Of a DNA stretch of 47,106 nt, positions 34,187 through 41,943 are shown one piece after another (position 1 is the first letter of the stretch; each line of letters starts with the position of its first letter). This DNA is from Clostridiales bacterium (lineage in GTDB: Bacteria > Bacillota > Clostridia > Oscillospirales > Oscillospiraceae). The position numbers were made by a program, and so were the translations under genes. The stretch is taken from NCBI GenBank assembly GCA_020860575.1, contig JAJBUB010000061.1, positions 1 to 47,106 of the forward strand. Direction: 5' to 3'. A model generated the notes under the pieces. That model had not been told where the DNA came from. It did not search any database and saw only the letters and a list, made by a program, of their open reading frames with translations.

Positions 34187-35437
34187 TTATTGTCCCAGCA
34201 GCCGCCGGTACTGCTCCTCCTCCGCCGTCCGGCCCACCACGGACAGGGAAGCCTCCTCCCAGCGGAAGGTCCGGGCCGCCAGATCGTGGACCTCCTCACG
34301 GGTCACGGCGTCGTAGGCGGCGATGATCTCCTCAGGGCTCATCACATAACCGTCCTGGAGGACGGAGCGGGCCAGGTGGTTCATATGGGCTGTGGTGGAT
34401 TCCAGCGCCATGAGGACGTTGGCCTTGGACAGCTCCCGCGCCCGGTCCAGCTCCTCCTGGGAGACGCCGTGCTGAAGAAAGTCGTCCACCACGCTGCGGA
34501 TGCTGGCGATGGCCTGTTCCTCCGTGTCCCGGCTCTGGGCAGTGCCGATGCAGAAGATACCCGTGTCCTCGTAGCTGGAGCCGTAGGTGTAAATGTTGTA
34601 GCACAGGCCCTGCTCCTCCCGGACGGTCTGGAACAGCCGGGAGGACATTCCACCGCCGAGAATGGAGCTGAGCAGCTGAAGACCGTACCGGTCCTGGTCG
34701 GCGCTGTCGATGGAGGGGAAGGCCAGGATGAGCTGGTTCTGCTCCGTGGCCTTGCGCTTGAGGGTGACGGCAGGGCGGTAGCGGCCCGCTCTCCGGCGGG
34801 GAGCCGTACCGGGGGTCATTTGGGAGAAGCGGCGTCGGATCTCCTCCACTACCTCCTCGCTGTAGGAGCCGGACAGAGCCACGATCACCCGATCGGGCAG
34901 ATAGTGGCTTTCTTTGTACGCTCGCAGCCAGTCCCCGGTCATCTTGTCCAAGGTGGCCTTCCGCCCCAGGATGGGCCGGGCTAGGGGGGTGCCACGGAAG
35001 ACGGCGGCGTTGAGCCGTTCGCTGCACACGTCGCCGGGGTCGTCCCGGTACATACCGATCTCCTCCAGCACCACACCCCGCTCCGTCTCCACGTCCTCCT
35101 GGGCGAATCTGGCGTCGAAGAACATGGAGGTCAGGATGTCCAGCCCCTCCATCAGGTGGCTGTCCAGGGCGTGGACGTAGAAGCAGGTGCATTCCTTGGT
35201 GGTGAAGGCGTTGATCTGTCCGCCGATGGCGTCCATCCGGGCGGCCATCTGGGCGGCGGTGTGGGTATTCGTCCCCTTGAACAGCATATGCTCGATAAAG
35301 TGGGCCGCCCCGGACTGGCTCGCCTGCTCGTCCCGGGAGCCAGTAGCCACCCAGATGCCCAGAGCGGCGGAGCGGACGGAGGTCAGTGGCTCCGTGAGAA
35401 CGGTGACGCCGTTGGGGAGCGTCTCCAGCTGATACAT
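34187..35437 (-). CDS. M16-family zinc peptidase (pitrilysin type)
   Basis: A 416-residue processing-protease-like protein. The inverted zinc motif HFIEH is at residues 46-50, and a downstream Glu in ETERGVVLEEIGMYRDDP (near 122) should be the third ligand. The C-terminal half is an inactive M16 domain, as in bacterial PqqL/YmxG-like proteins. ATG 35437 has AAAAGGGGA just upstream; a longer in-frame start at 35494 would overlap the acyltransferase. No signal peptide. It is probably in the same transcript as the upstream acyltransferase. Confidence 0.93.
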   Translation of the reverse strand: MYQLETLPNGVTVLTEPLTSVRSAALGIWVATGSRDEQASQSGAAHFIEHMLFKGTNTHTAAQMAARMDAIGGQINAFTTKECTCFYVHALDSHLMEGLDILTSMFFDARFAQEDVETERGVVLEEIGMYRDDPGDVCSERLNAAVFRGTPLARPILGRKATLDKMTGDWLRAYKESHYLPDRVIVALSGSYSEEVVEEIRRRFSQMTPGTAPRRRAGRYRPAVTLKRKATEQNQLILAFPSIDSADQDRYGLQLLSSILGGGMSSRLFQTVREEQGLCYNIYTYGSSYEDTGIFCIGTAQSRDTEEQAIASIRSVVDDFLQHGVSQEELDRARELSKANVLMALESTTAHMNHLARSVLQDGYVMSPEEIIAAYDAVTREEVHDLAARTFRWEEASLSVVGRTAEEEQYRRLLGQ

Positions 35438-35471
35438 AAAATTCCCCTTTTCATCGGTAAAATGGTTCTGA

Positions 35472-36605
35472 TTAGCCTTTACCATCTCCGGCAAAGGCTA
35501 CCCTTCGGGCGGCCATGCGCTTCTGCACTGTGGACACCAGGAGATAGCTCACCACCCCCACCAGCAGCACGCCGATAAAGGTGGGGAGTGCGTAATCGGT
35601 GGTCTCCTCAAGATCGAGCAGCCCGGGTACTACGCTTCTCGCCACATTTTGTCCCAGGAAAATAGGCATACTGAGCCGCCCCAGAAAATCGCACACCCGG
35701 TTCTGGAACAGTCGGCTCTCCCCCAGCAGCCCCTTTTGGCTGAAGGACAGGGTGATCGCCACGCACAGGGCGAACACGGTGAGGAACCCCAGCTTGGAGC
35801 GCCAGCCGCTGCAGAAATACAGGAGCGTTCCCAGATAACAGCCTCCCTCCACCAGCGTGACCAGCAGCCGCTGCCAGAAAGTCAGGGTGCGCTTTGCCAG
35901 CTGTTGGCAAACCTCATAGCAGGTCATGCCCAGTGACAGCTCCGCCAGCGCCCGCAGATTGCAATAGTAAGTCAGGCCGGACCAGTCGTTATAGTCTGCC
36001 AGTTTCCCCGTCTCCTGATACAGCCAGCCCAAAAGCAGCAGGGCGCACAGCGGCCCGAACAGGTGCGTATAGCTGCTGTACCAGCGCCGGGCAATGGGGT
36101 ACAGGATCGCCATTGCCAGCAGCATGGAGGAGAGATACCACTCCACCGTCAGCAGACTGCTGCCAAACAGTCCCGTCCGCTGGAGCAGGAAAAAGCCGCT
36201 CACCTGATTCAGCAGTTCAGAAAAGGTGATGCTCTGATGCGCGACACGCGCCGCCAGCATCAGCAGCTGAAAGAGGATGTGATAGGGCAAAAAGCTTTTC
36301 ACCTTGCGCCACAGGAATCGAAGGGTCTCGTCCCCCAGCGGCGAAGGGACGTACGCCTTCCCGCTGCCCTCTGCCGCTGCAATCGCCAGGGCCTCCTGCT
36401 CCCGCTGCCGGCTCAATGTGCGGGCCATCAGGAAGCCGGAGACGATGAAGAAAAATTCTACCCCCAGATTGCCGTGGCGGAACAGGTTCAGCCCGTTGGA
36501 AAACTCCTGATTCAGCCCCCAATAGGTGTAATTCAGATGGAACAGCACGACGCCGACGGCAAAAACAAAGCGCATCAGCTCGATTTTTCCGTTTCTTTTC
36601 TCCAT
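35472..36605 (-). CDS. Acyltransferase-3 family membrane protein
   Basis: A 377-residue multi-helix membrane protein. It starts KIELMRFVFAVGVVLFHLNYTYWG, the usual opening of acyltransferase-3 proteins with the key His near residue 19. About ten membrane helices follow. Such proteins O-acetylate sugars of peptidoglycan, exopolysaccharide or other cell-surface molecules. ATG 36605 has GAGGAA 9 bases upstream; an in-frame GTG 36614 lies in the same spot. No sugar-polymer genes are adjacent, so the substrate is open. It lies 34 bp upstream of the M16 gene. Confidence 0.85.
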   Translation of the reverse strand: MEKRNGKIELMRFVFAVGVVLFHLNYTYWGLNQEFSNGLNLFRHGNLGVEFFFIVSGFLMARTLSRQREQEALAIAAAEGSGKAYVPSPLGDETLRFLWRKVKSFLPYHILFQLLMLAARVAHQSITFSELLNQVSGFFLLQRTGLFGSSLLTVEWYLSSMLLAMAILYPIARRWYSSYTHLFGPLCALLLLGWLYQETGKLADYNDWSGLTYYCNLRALAELSLGMTCYEVCQQLAKRTLTFWQRLLVTLVEGGCYLGTLLYFCSGWRSKLGFLTVFALCVAITLSFSQKGLLGESRLFQNRVCDFLGRLSMPIFLGQNVARSVVPGLLDLEETTDYALPTFIGVLLVGVVSYLLVSTVQKRMAARRVAFAGDGKG

Positions 36606-36678
36606 AAACCACACTTCCTCTCTGTCTCTCTCCCAGGTTTGTTTGGATAACTTCTCTTTTCAAAATGCCCGTCGCCTG

Positions 36679-36714
36679 AAAAAGAGCCGGAGGGAAATTC
36701 TCCCTGTCCGGCTC
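36679..36714 (-). terminator. Terminator of the rpsO-pnp operon
   Basis: Stem GAGCCGGA/TCCGGCTC (36684-36691 with 36707-36714) with an inner GGGA/TCCC stem. On the minus strand it is followed by TTTTTC. It lies about 60 bp past pnp. Confidence 0.75.
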
Positions 36715-36776
36715 CTCTTCACTTGCTTTGAATGCCGTGGGCCGCAGGATACCTGCCGTCGGTCTGATTTTCTCTG

Positions 36777-38915
36777 TTACCGGTTCTCCTTCCGGGCCTT
36801 GATCTCCCGGAGAGCGTCGATGTGGCTCAAGTTGATACGGCCCTTTTCATCGATGTCGGTGACCTTGACCCAGATCATGTCGCCGATGTTCACCGCGTCC
36901 TCCACCGTGGCGATGCGGTGGTTGGCCAGCTTGGAGATGTGCACCAGACCGTCCTTGCCGGGGGCCAGCTCCACAGAGGCGCCGAACTTCATAATGCGGA
37001 CGACCTTGCCGAAGTACAGGCTGCCCACCTCGGGGACAAAGACGATGGCGTCGATGGCCTTCTTGGCGGCGTCCACGCTGGCGGAGTTGTTGCCGGAGAT
37101 ATAGATGGTGCCGTCTTCCTCCACGTCCACCTTGGCGCCGGAGTCGGCCTGGATCTTCTGAATGACCTTGCCGCCGGAGCCGATGACATCGCGGATGTTC
37201 TCCACAGCGATCTTCATCTTAATGAGCTTGGGGGCGTTGGGGGACAGCTCCGGACAGGGCTCGGAGATGCAGGGGATCATGAACTCGTCCAGGATCTGCA
37301 TACGGGCCTCACGGGTCAGCTCCAGGGCGTTCTTCACGATCTCCAGCGTCAAGCCGTCATTTTTCAGGTCCATCTGGATGGCGGTGATGCCGGTCTTGGT
37401 GCCTGCCACCTTGAAGTCCATCTCGCCGTGGAAGTCCTCCACGCCCTGAATGTCGATGAAGGTGTTGAAGCCGCCGTCGTCGTCCTGAATCAGACCGCAG
37501 GAGATGCCGGCCACGGGAGCCTTGATGGGCACGCCGGCGTCCATCAGAGCCAGGGTGGAACCGCAGATGGAGCCCTGAGAGGTGGAGCCGTTGGAGCTGA
37601 GCACCTCGGAGACCACACGGATGGCGTAGGGGAACTCCTCCTCAGAGGGGATGACGGGCAGCAGCGCCCGCTCGGCCAGAGCGCCGTGGCCATACTCCCG
37701 GCGGTTGGTGCTCTTGCTGCCCTTGGCCTCGCCCACGGAGTAGCCGGGGAAGTTGTAGTGGTGCATATACCGCTTGGACTCCTCCTCCCAGATGGTGTCC
37801 AGCTTCTGGCAGGCGGAGAGGGTGTTCAGGGTGCAGACGGAGAGAACCTGGGTCTGACCGCGGGTGAACAGGCCGGAGCCGTGGACCCGGGGCAGGACGC
37901 CCACCTCGGCGGCCAGAGGCCGGATCTCATTCCGTGCGCGGCCGTCTACCCGGTGGCCCTCCAGCAGCCAGGCCTTGACGATCTTCTTCTGGAACTTGTA
38001 GGTGATCTCCTCCAGGTACTTGTCCATGTCGGGATAGTCCTCCAGGAACAGCTCGTGCCAGTGATCCACCAGCTTGTCCCAGCGGGCCTCCCGGACGTTC
38101 TTGTCGTCGGTGTCCATGGCGGCCTTGGCCTCGTCCATGGTGGCGTCCACGATCTTGTCGAACAGCTCCTGGTCGAAGTCGGCGTGGGGATAGTCGAACT
38201 TGGGCTTGCCGATCTCCTCCACCATCTGGTTGATGAGCTTGATCTGCTTCTGGATCTCGTCAAAGGCCTTGCAGATGCCCTCGAACATGATCTCGTCGGG
38301 GATCTGATCGGCGCCGGCCTCGATCATGACGATCTTCTTGCCGGTGGCGACTACGGTGGTGGCCATCTGGCTCTTGTGGCTCTGCTCCTGGGTGGGGTTA
38401 AAGACGATCTGGCCGTCGACATAGCCCACGCTCAGACAGCCCACAGGGCCGTTCCAGGGGATGTCGGAGATGGACAGGGCGGCGGAGGTGCCGATGGTGG
38501 CGGCTACCTCAGGGGAGCAGTCCCGGTCCACCGACAGGACGGTGCAGGTGATGGCCACATCGTTGCGGAAGTCGTGGGGGAACAGGGGACGGATGGGCCG
38601 GTCGATGCAGCGGCTGGCCAGGACGGCGGGCAGGCTGGGACGGCCCTCCCGGCGCATGAAGGAGCCGGGGATACGGCCCACGGCGTACAGCTTTTCCTCA
38701 AAGTCAACAGACAGGGGGAAGAAGTCCACCCCGTCCCGGGGCCGGGAGGCGGCGGTGGCGGTGACGAGAACGGTGGTCTCGCCATAGGTGACGACCACGG
38801 CGGCGTTGGCCAGCTCGGCCACCTTGCCCACCTCCAGCTTGAGGGGACGGCCGCACAGGTCCATCTCGTAGCACTTATAGTTGGGGAACTCGCGATGCTT
38901 AATGATGATCGACAT
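36777..38915 (-). CDS. pnp: Polyribonucleotide nucleotidyltransferase (PNPase)
   Basis: A 712-residue trimeric 3'-5' exoribonuclease that uses phosphate. Two RNase PH domains (about 1-215 and 310-540) surround a helical domain. The core has FETRRR-type R and GSSxSQGS motifs seen as SSNGSTSQGSICGSTLALMDAGVP. A KH domain lies near 560-620 (IRDVIGSGGKVIQKI) and an S1 domain near 630-700 (GKVVRIMKFGASVELAPGKDGLVHIS). AAGGAGG lies before ATG. It follows rpsO with a long hairpin between, as in many bacteria where pnp is autoregulated. Confidence 0.98.
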   Translation of the reverse strand: MSIIIKHREFPNYKCYEMDLCGRPLKLEVGKVAELANAAVVVTYGETTVLVTATAASRPRDGVDFFPLSVDFEEKLYAVGRIPGSFMRREGRPSLPAVLASRCIDRPIRPLFPHDFRNDVAITCTVLSVDRDCSPEVAATIGTSAALSISDIPWNGPVGCLSVGYVDGQIVFNPTQEQSHKSQMATTVVATGKKIVMIEAGADQIPDEIMFEGICKAFDEIQKQIKLINQMVEEIGKPKFDYPHADFDQELFDKIVDATMDEAKAAMDTDDKNVREARWDKLVDHWHELFLEDYPDMDKYLEEITYKFQKKIVKAWLLEGHRVDGRARNEIRPLAAEVGVLPRVHGSGLFTRGQTQVLSVCTLNTLSACQKLDTIWEEESKRYMHHYNFPGYSVGEAKGSKSTNRREYGHGALAERALLPVIPSEEEFPYAIRVVSEVLSSNGSTSQGSICGSTLALMDAGVPIKAPVAGISCGLIQDDDGGFNTFIDIQGVEDFHGEMDFKVAGTKTGITAIQMDLKNDGLTLEIVKNALELTREARMQILDEFMIPCISEPCPELSPNAPKLIKMKIAVENIRDVIGSGGKVIQKIQADSGAKVDVEEDGTIYISGNNSASVDAAKKAIDAIVFVPEVGSLYFGKVVRIMKFGASVELAPGKDGLVHISKLANHRIATVEDAVNIGDMIWVKVTDIDEKGRINLSHIDALREIKARKENR

Positions 38916-38952
38916 AATTGTGTTTTCCTCCTTGGAATATTTTTCAACGGGA

Positions 38953-39044
38953 GGAACAGAGGGCTCTTTTTAGCACTTGAATCCGGCCTCCCGCAGACGC
39001 CGAAGGACAGATTCAACTGCTAAAAGAGGCGTTCCCTCTGTTCC
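38953..39044 (-). promoter_or_regulatory. Long hairpin in the pnp leader
   Basis: Three paired segments form one 92-nt imperfect hairpin: GGAACAGAGGG with CCCTCTGTTCC (38953-38963 with 39034-39044), CTCTTTTTAGCA with TGCTAAAAGAG (38964-38975 with 39018-39028) and TTGAATC with GATTCAA (38977-38983 with 39010-39016), with a 5-nt bulge. This resembles the RNase III target of the enterobacterial pnp leader, whose cutting lets PNPase degrade its own mRNA. Confidence 0.65.
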
Positions 39045-39069
39045 AGGACGAGCTGGGAAACGCACAGCA

Positions 39070-39095
39070 GGGGTGACGCCCTATGACGCCACCCC
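39070..39095 (-). other. Hairpin just after rpsO
   Basis: GGGGTG/CACCCC with inner G-U-rich pairs, 4-nt loop, starting 10 nt after the rpsO stop (39105) on the minus strand. No T tract follows, so it is more likely an RNA-stability or attenuating hairpin between rpsO and pnp than a full terminator. Confidence 0.45.
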
Positions 39096-39104
39096 TGGAG
39101 TGTA

Positions 39105-39371
39105 TTACTTACGAATGTCCAGCTTGGCGATGATCGCACGATAGCGCTCGATATCCTTCTTTGCCAGATAGTCCAGCAGACGGCGGCGCTTACCGACCAT
39201 TTTCAGCAGACCACGGCGGGAGTGGTTGTCGTGGGGATGCACCTTCAGGTGCTCGGTGAGCTGCTGAATACGGGTGGTGAGAATGGCGATCTGGACCTCG
39301 GGAGAGCCGGTGTCGTTCTCATGGGTGCGGTTTGCCTCGATGACGGCAGTTTTTTCCTCTTTGCGGATCAT
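39105..39371 (-). CDS. rpsO: 30S ribosomal protein S15
   Basis: An 88-residue ribosomal protein of normal length that binds 16S rRNA early in assembly. Helix signatures [20 protein letters not shown] and [20 protein letters not shown] are clear. ATG 39371 has AAGGTGG 8 bases upstream; an in-frame ATG at 39383 has none. It heads the rpsO-pnp operon behind a promoter at 39490-39518 and a leader of about 113 nt. Confidence 0.98.
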   Translation of the reverse strand: MIRKEEKTAVIEANRTHENDTGSPEVQIAILTTRIQQLTEHLKVHPHDNHSRRGLLKMVGKRRRLLDYLAKKDIERYRAIIAKLDIRK

Positions 39372-39489
39372 AATGGGTTCCACCTTTTCTTTAAATTCCC
39401 GCTGAGCTGAGTGTCAGGCCGGTGAATTGGGGATGTCTCTCTCCTGTCTCCTGAAACCAGGCCCACGGGTCTGCGTTACACGCTTAGTA

Positions 39490-39518
39490 ACTGTATCATA
39501 TTTTCAGGGCGGTGTAAA
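39490..39518 (-). promoter_or_regulatory. Promoter of the rpsO-pnp operon
   Basis: Minus strand: TTTACA (39513-39518), 17-bp spacer, TACAGT (39490-39495) with TGA before the -10 (extended). The leader from here to the ATG is about 113 nt, long enough to hold an S15 autoregulatory site, which is a known mode in several bacteria. I cannot name its fold. Confidence 0.6.
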
Positions 39519-39672
39519 GAGCTTTTTTGGGAATTTTCCCGCGCCCTTTCTTCCCTCCCAGGGCATATCCGGCAGGGTTCCGTCACCGTTTCCGGGAACG
39601 TTATCCTGCCCCGTCCGCCGCAGGCGAACGTTTTTCCGTCTTCTGCGTTCTTTCCGGAAAATTTTGTGCAAG

Positions 39673-39714
39673 TTGTCAAAGCGTCTGTAAACGTCCTGTG
39701 AAGATTTTGTCAGG
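39673..39714 (+). promoter_or_regulatory. Four Pho-box-like repeats
   Basis: Heptamers TTGTCAA, CTGTAAA, CTGTGAA and TTGTCAG occur with their TGT cores at 39674, 39686, 39697 and 39708, so spaced 12, 11 and 11 bp. A further weaker TGT lies at 39716. Reversed, they read TTGACA/TTTACA/TTCACA with 5-bp gaps, like the PhoP repeats of Bacillus subtilis. A PhoBR-like system is encoded right beside them. Confidence 0.45.
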
Positions 39715-39742
39715 CTGTTCACGGCTTTTTCGTGCTTTTCTC

Positions 39743-39771
39743 TTGAAAAATCCTGAAAAAAGGCTTAAACT
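39743..39771 (+). promoter_or_regulatory. Plus-strand promoter of the candidate small RNA
   Basis: TTGAAA (39743-39748), exact 17-bp spacer, TAAACT (39766-39771). Expected start near 39778. No protein gene on the plus strand follows before the terminator at 39849-39884. Confidence 0.6.
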
Positions 39772-39777
39772 ACAAAA

Positions 39778-39884
39778 CAGCAAGAGTTTCTTGCACGGGT
39801 CCCGCAGGAGTGGGGCCGGAATGTGTGAGAGGTTTGCTGCTTTACAAGACGTCTGAGTGCACGGCTCAGGCGTTTTGTTTTTTT
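39778..39884 (+). ncRNA. Candidate small RNA, about 107 nt
   Basis: A promoter (39743-39771) and a strong terminator (39849-39884) bound a plus-strand stretch of about 107 nt between two minus-strand genes. Inside, CAGCAA near the 5' end can pair with TTGCTG near 39831-39840, closing an inner stem GGTCCC/GGGGCC. A short reading frame of 11 codons (39821-39856, MCERFAALQDV) follows a GCAGGAG site. The RNA does not resemble tmRNA, 6S, RNase P or SRP RNA that I would recognise. It could be a regulatory RNA, a dual-function RNA or a tiny peptide message. The 39372-39893 gap also contains the rpsO leader and promoter and the Pho-like repeats. Confidence 0.5.
39849..39884 (+). terminator. Strong plus-strand terminator
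   Basis: Stem ACGTCTGAG / CTCAGGCGT (9 bp with one G-U) around a 7-nt loop, followed by TTTTGTTTTTTT. It can act only on plus-strand transcripts, because the minus side lacks T's. It ends 10 bp before the phoR stop, so it is not the terminator of phoR. Confidence 0.85.
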
Positions 39885-39893
39885 GCGCCCCGG

Positions 39894-41264
39894 TCAGTCC
39901 CCGTCCTCCGTCTCGTCTGCGGGGAAGAGCAGGCGGATCTCCGTCCCCTGCCCCGGCTGGCTCTCCAGCTGGAGCTGGGCGTTGTGGGCGGCGGCGGCGT
40001 GCTTGACGATGGACAGGCACAAACCGGTGCCTCCCACCGCCTTGGAGCGGCTCTTGTCCACCCGGTAGAACCGCTCGAACACCCGGCTCTGGTCCTCCTC
40101 CGGGATGCCAATGCCTGTGTCCGCCACCGACAGTAGCACCCGGTCTCCCAAGCGGTTCACCGTAACCACCACGCTGCCCCCGTCCCGGTTGTACTTGATG
40201 GCGTTGTCGCACAGATTGCTGATCACCTCGCCCAGCAGCTCCCTGGACCCCTGGACGATCCCGTGGGTCCCCTTCAGCTCCAGGGCGATCTCCCGGCGCT
40301 CCGCCTGGGGCCGGAAGCGGCGGAGTACCTCCTCACAGAGCGGGTACAGGTCCACCGCCGTCTTTTCCATTCCCACACCCAGGTCTTCTACCCTGGACAG
40401 CTCCAGGATATCTCCCACCAGGGTCTGGAGCCTCTGGGCCTCGTCGTAGATCTTGCCGGAGAATTCCTTCACATTTTCCGGCCGGGCGATGCCCTCATGG
40501 ATGATCTCCGCATAGCCGGAGATGGAGGTCAGGGGGGTTTTCAGCTCGTGGGAGACGTTGGCGGTAAACTCCCGGCGGAGCCGGTCCTGCCGCTGGTGCT
40601 CCTGGTCCAGCAGCTCCATCTGCCGCTTGATCTGGCGGCTCTGGGCGTTGATGCGCCGGGCCAGAGGGCGCAACTCCGGATAGACCCCGTTCTCGTCAGG
40701 ATGCTCCAGGTCGATCTCGTTCACCGGCCGGGCAATGGTCTCCGCAATACGCCAGGCCAGCAGGCCGGAGAGCAACACCGCCAGGGCCACCACCAGTAGC
40801 AGCGAGGGCCACACATCCAGCAGCATACTCAGTATCGTCCATTCCGTCCCGGAGACACGCAGCACGGTGCCGTCCGACAGGAGCAGGGCATAATAGGTGG
40901 TTTTGGTGGCCAGAGTGTCGGAGTAACGGACACTCCAGCCGCTGCCGCTCTCCCAGGCCTGAGCCACCTCCTCCCGCTGGCTGTGGTTCTCCATGGAGGC
41001 GGCGTCCGCCTCGCTGTCATAGAGCACCGTGCCGTCGGTATCGATCCAGGTGACGCGCTGCTGGGTAGCCTCCCGGTCCACCGTCTCCAGGAAGTCTCCC
41101 CCGCCGGTCTCCACGGCGGCCCCCAGATAGGCGGCCTCCTCCTCCAGGCGCTGCCGGTTGTGCTGGGAGAAATAGTCGAACACCGCCAGCACCGTCACCG
41201 ACAGGCAGGCGAGCAGCACCACCATGGCGCAGAGGAAGCTATTCCAAAACAGCTTACGCTTCAT
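39894..41264 (-). CDS. phoR: PhoR-like sensor histidine kinase
   Basis: A 456-residue membrane kinase. Membrane helices lie at about 8-30 and 152-175, with an extracellular sensor domain between. A cytoplasmic linker leads to the HisKA box FTANVSHELKTPLTSISGYAE (His about 235). The HATPase region has the N box ISNLCDNAIKYN and G1 box DTGIGIPEEDQSRVFERFYRVD. The G2 box reads GGTGLCLSIVKH, with Cys where Gly is usual. It overlaps the response regulator by 11 bp. PhoR identity rests on similarity and its pairing with an OmpR-type regulator; the signal (phosphate or other stress) is unproven. Confidence 0.88.
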   Translation of the reverse strand: MKRKLFWNSFLCAMVVLLACLSVTVLAVFDYFSQHNRQRLEEEAAYLGAAVETGGGDFLETVDREATQQRVTWIDTDGTVLYDSEADAASMENHSQREEVAQAWESGSGWSVRYSDTLATKTTYYALLLSDGTVLRVSGTEWTILSMLLDVWPSLLLVVALAVLLSGLLAWRIAETIARPVNEIDLEHPDENGVYPELRPLARRINAQSRQIKRQMELLDQEHQRQDRLRREFTANVSHELKTPLTSISGYAEIIHEGIARPENVKEFSGKIYDEAQRLQTLVGDILELSRVEDLGVGMEKTAVDLYPLCEEVLRRFRPQAERREIALELKGTHGIVQGSRELLGEVISNLCDNAIKYNRDGGSVVVTVNRLGDRVLLSVADTGIGIPEEDQSRVFERFYRVDKSRSKAVGGTGLCLSIVKHAAAAHNAQLQLESQPGQGTEIRLLFPADETEDGD

Positions 41265-41937
41265 CGTCTGTCCTCCTGATCCGGTAGCCGACCCCCCGGA
41301 CCGTCTCGATCAGGTCTCCGGCCTGTCCCAGCTTCTGCCGCAGGGTGCGTACATGGACGTCCACCGTCCGGCTCTCCCCCTGGTAGGTGTAGCCCCAGAC
41401 CTCCCGGATGAGCTGCTCCCGGGTGACCACCCGGTCCTCGTTTTTCAGCAGCAGGCACAGCAGGTCGAACTCCTTTCGGGTCAAAACCACCTCTGTCTCC
41501 GCCGCCTGGACCCGGCGCTTCTCCGGCCAGACGGTGAGGCCGTCCAGCCGGTACACCGTCTCCTGTTTTTCCCGGGCCGTCCGGCGGAGCAGCGCCCGGA
41601 CGCGGGCGGTCAGCTCCATCATGCCGAAGGGCTTGGCCAGATAGTCGTCCGCCCCCAGGTCCAGGCCCACCACCTTGTCATACTCGCTGTCCTTGGCGGT
41701 GAGCATCATCACCGGCGTCTCCGCCGTCCCCGGCGTCCGGCGCAGACGGGCCAGGATGTCCAGCCCACTCTCCTCCGGGAGCATGATGTCCAGCAGCACC
41801 AGATCAGGCGTCTGCCGCTCCACCTCCGCCCAAAACTGGGAGGGCAGGCCGAAGCCCTTCGCCTCCAGACCGGTCTGGTTCAGGGTATAGACCACCAGCT
41901 CCCGGATGTTTCCGTCGTCCTCCACCAGATAGATCAT
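41254..41937 (-). CDS. phoB: PhoB/PhoP-like response regulator
   Basis: A 227-residue OmpR-family regulator. The receiver domain has the acidic pocket ED at 6-7, phospho-acceptor Asp50 in LVLLDIMLP, and Lys in DYLAKPFGM (near 103). The winged-helix domain (about 128-225) contains LTRKEFDLLCLLL and RTVDVHVRTLRQKLG. There is no clear ribosome binding site, so it may be coupled to the SecB-like gene 6 bp upstream. The kinase that phosphorylates it is encoded next, overlapping by 11 bp. Confidence 0.92.
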   Translation of the reverse strand: MIYLVEDDGNIRELVVYTLNQTGLEAKGFGLPSQFWAEVERQTPDLVLLDIMLPEESGLDILARLRRTPGTAETPVMMLTAKDSEYDKVVGLDLGADDYLAKPFGMMELTARVRALLRRTAREKQETVYRLDGLTVWPEKRRVQAAETEVVLTRKEFDLLCLLLKNEDRVVTREQLIREVWGYTYQGESRTVDVHVRTLRQKLGQAGDLIETVRGVGYRIRRTDDEA

Positions 41938-41943
41938 GGCAGA

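Noticed and set aside
36822-39023. 733-codon plus-strand open frame opposite pnp
   Set aside because: Antisense to an unmistakable PNPase gene; repetitive His, Leu, Gly and Asp composition.
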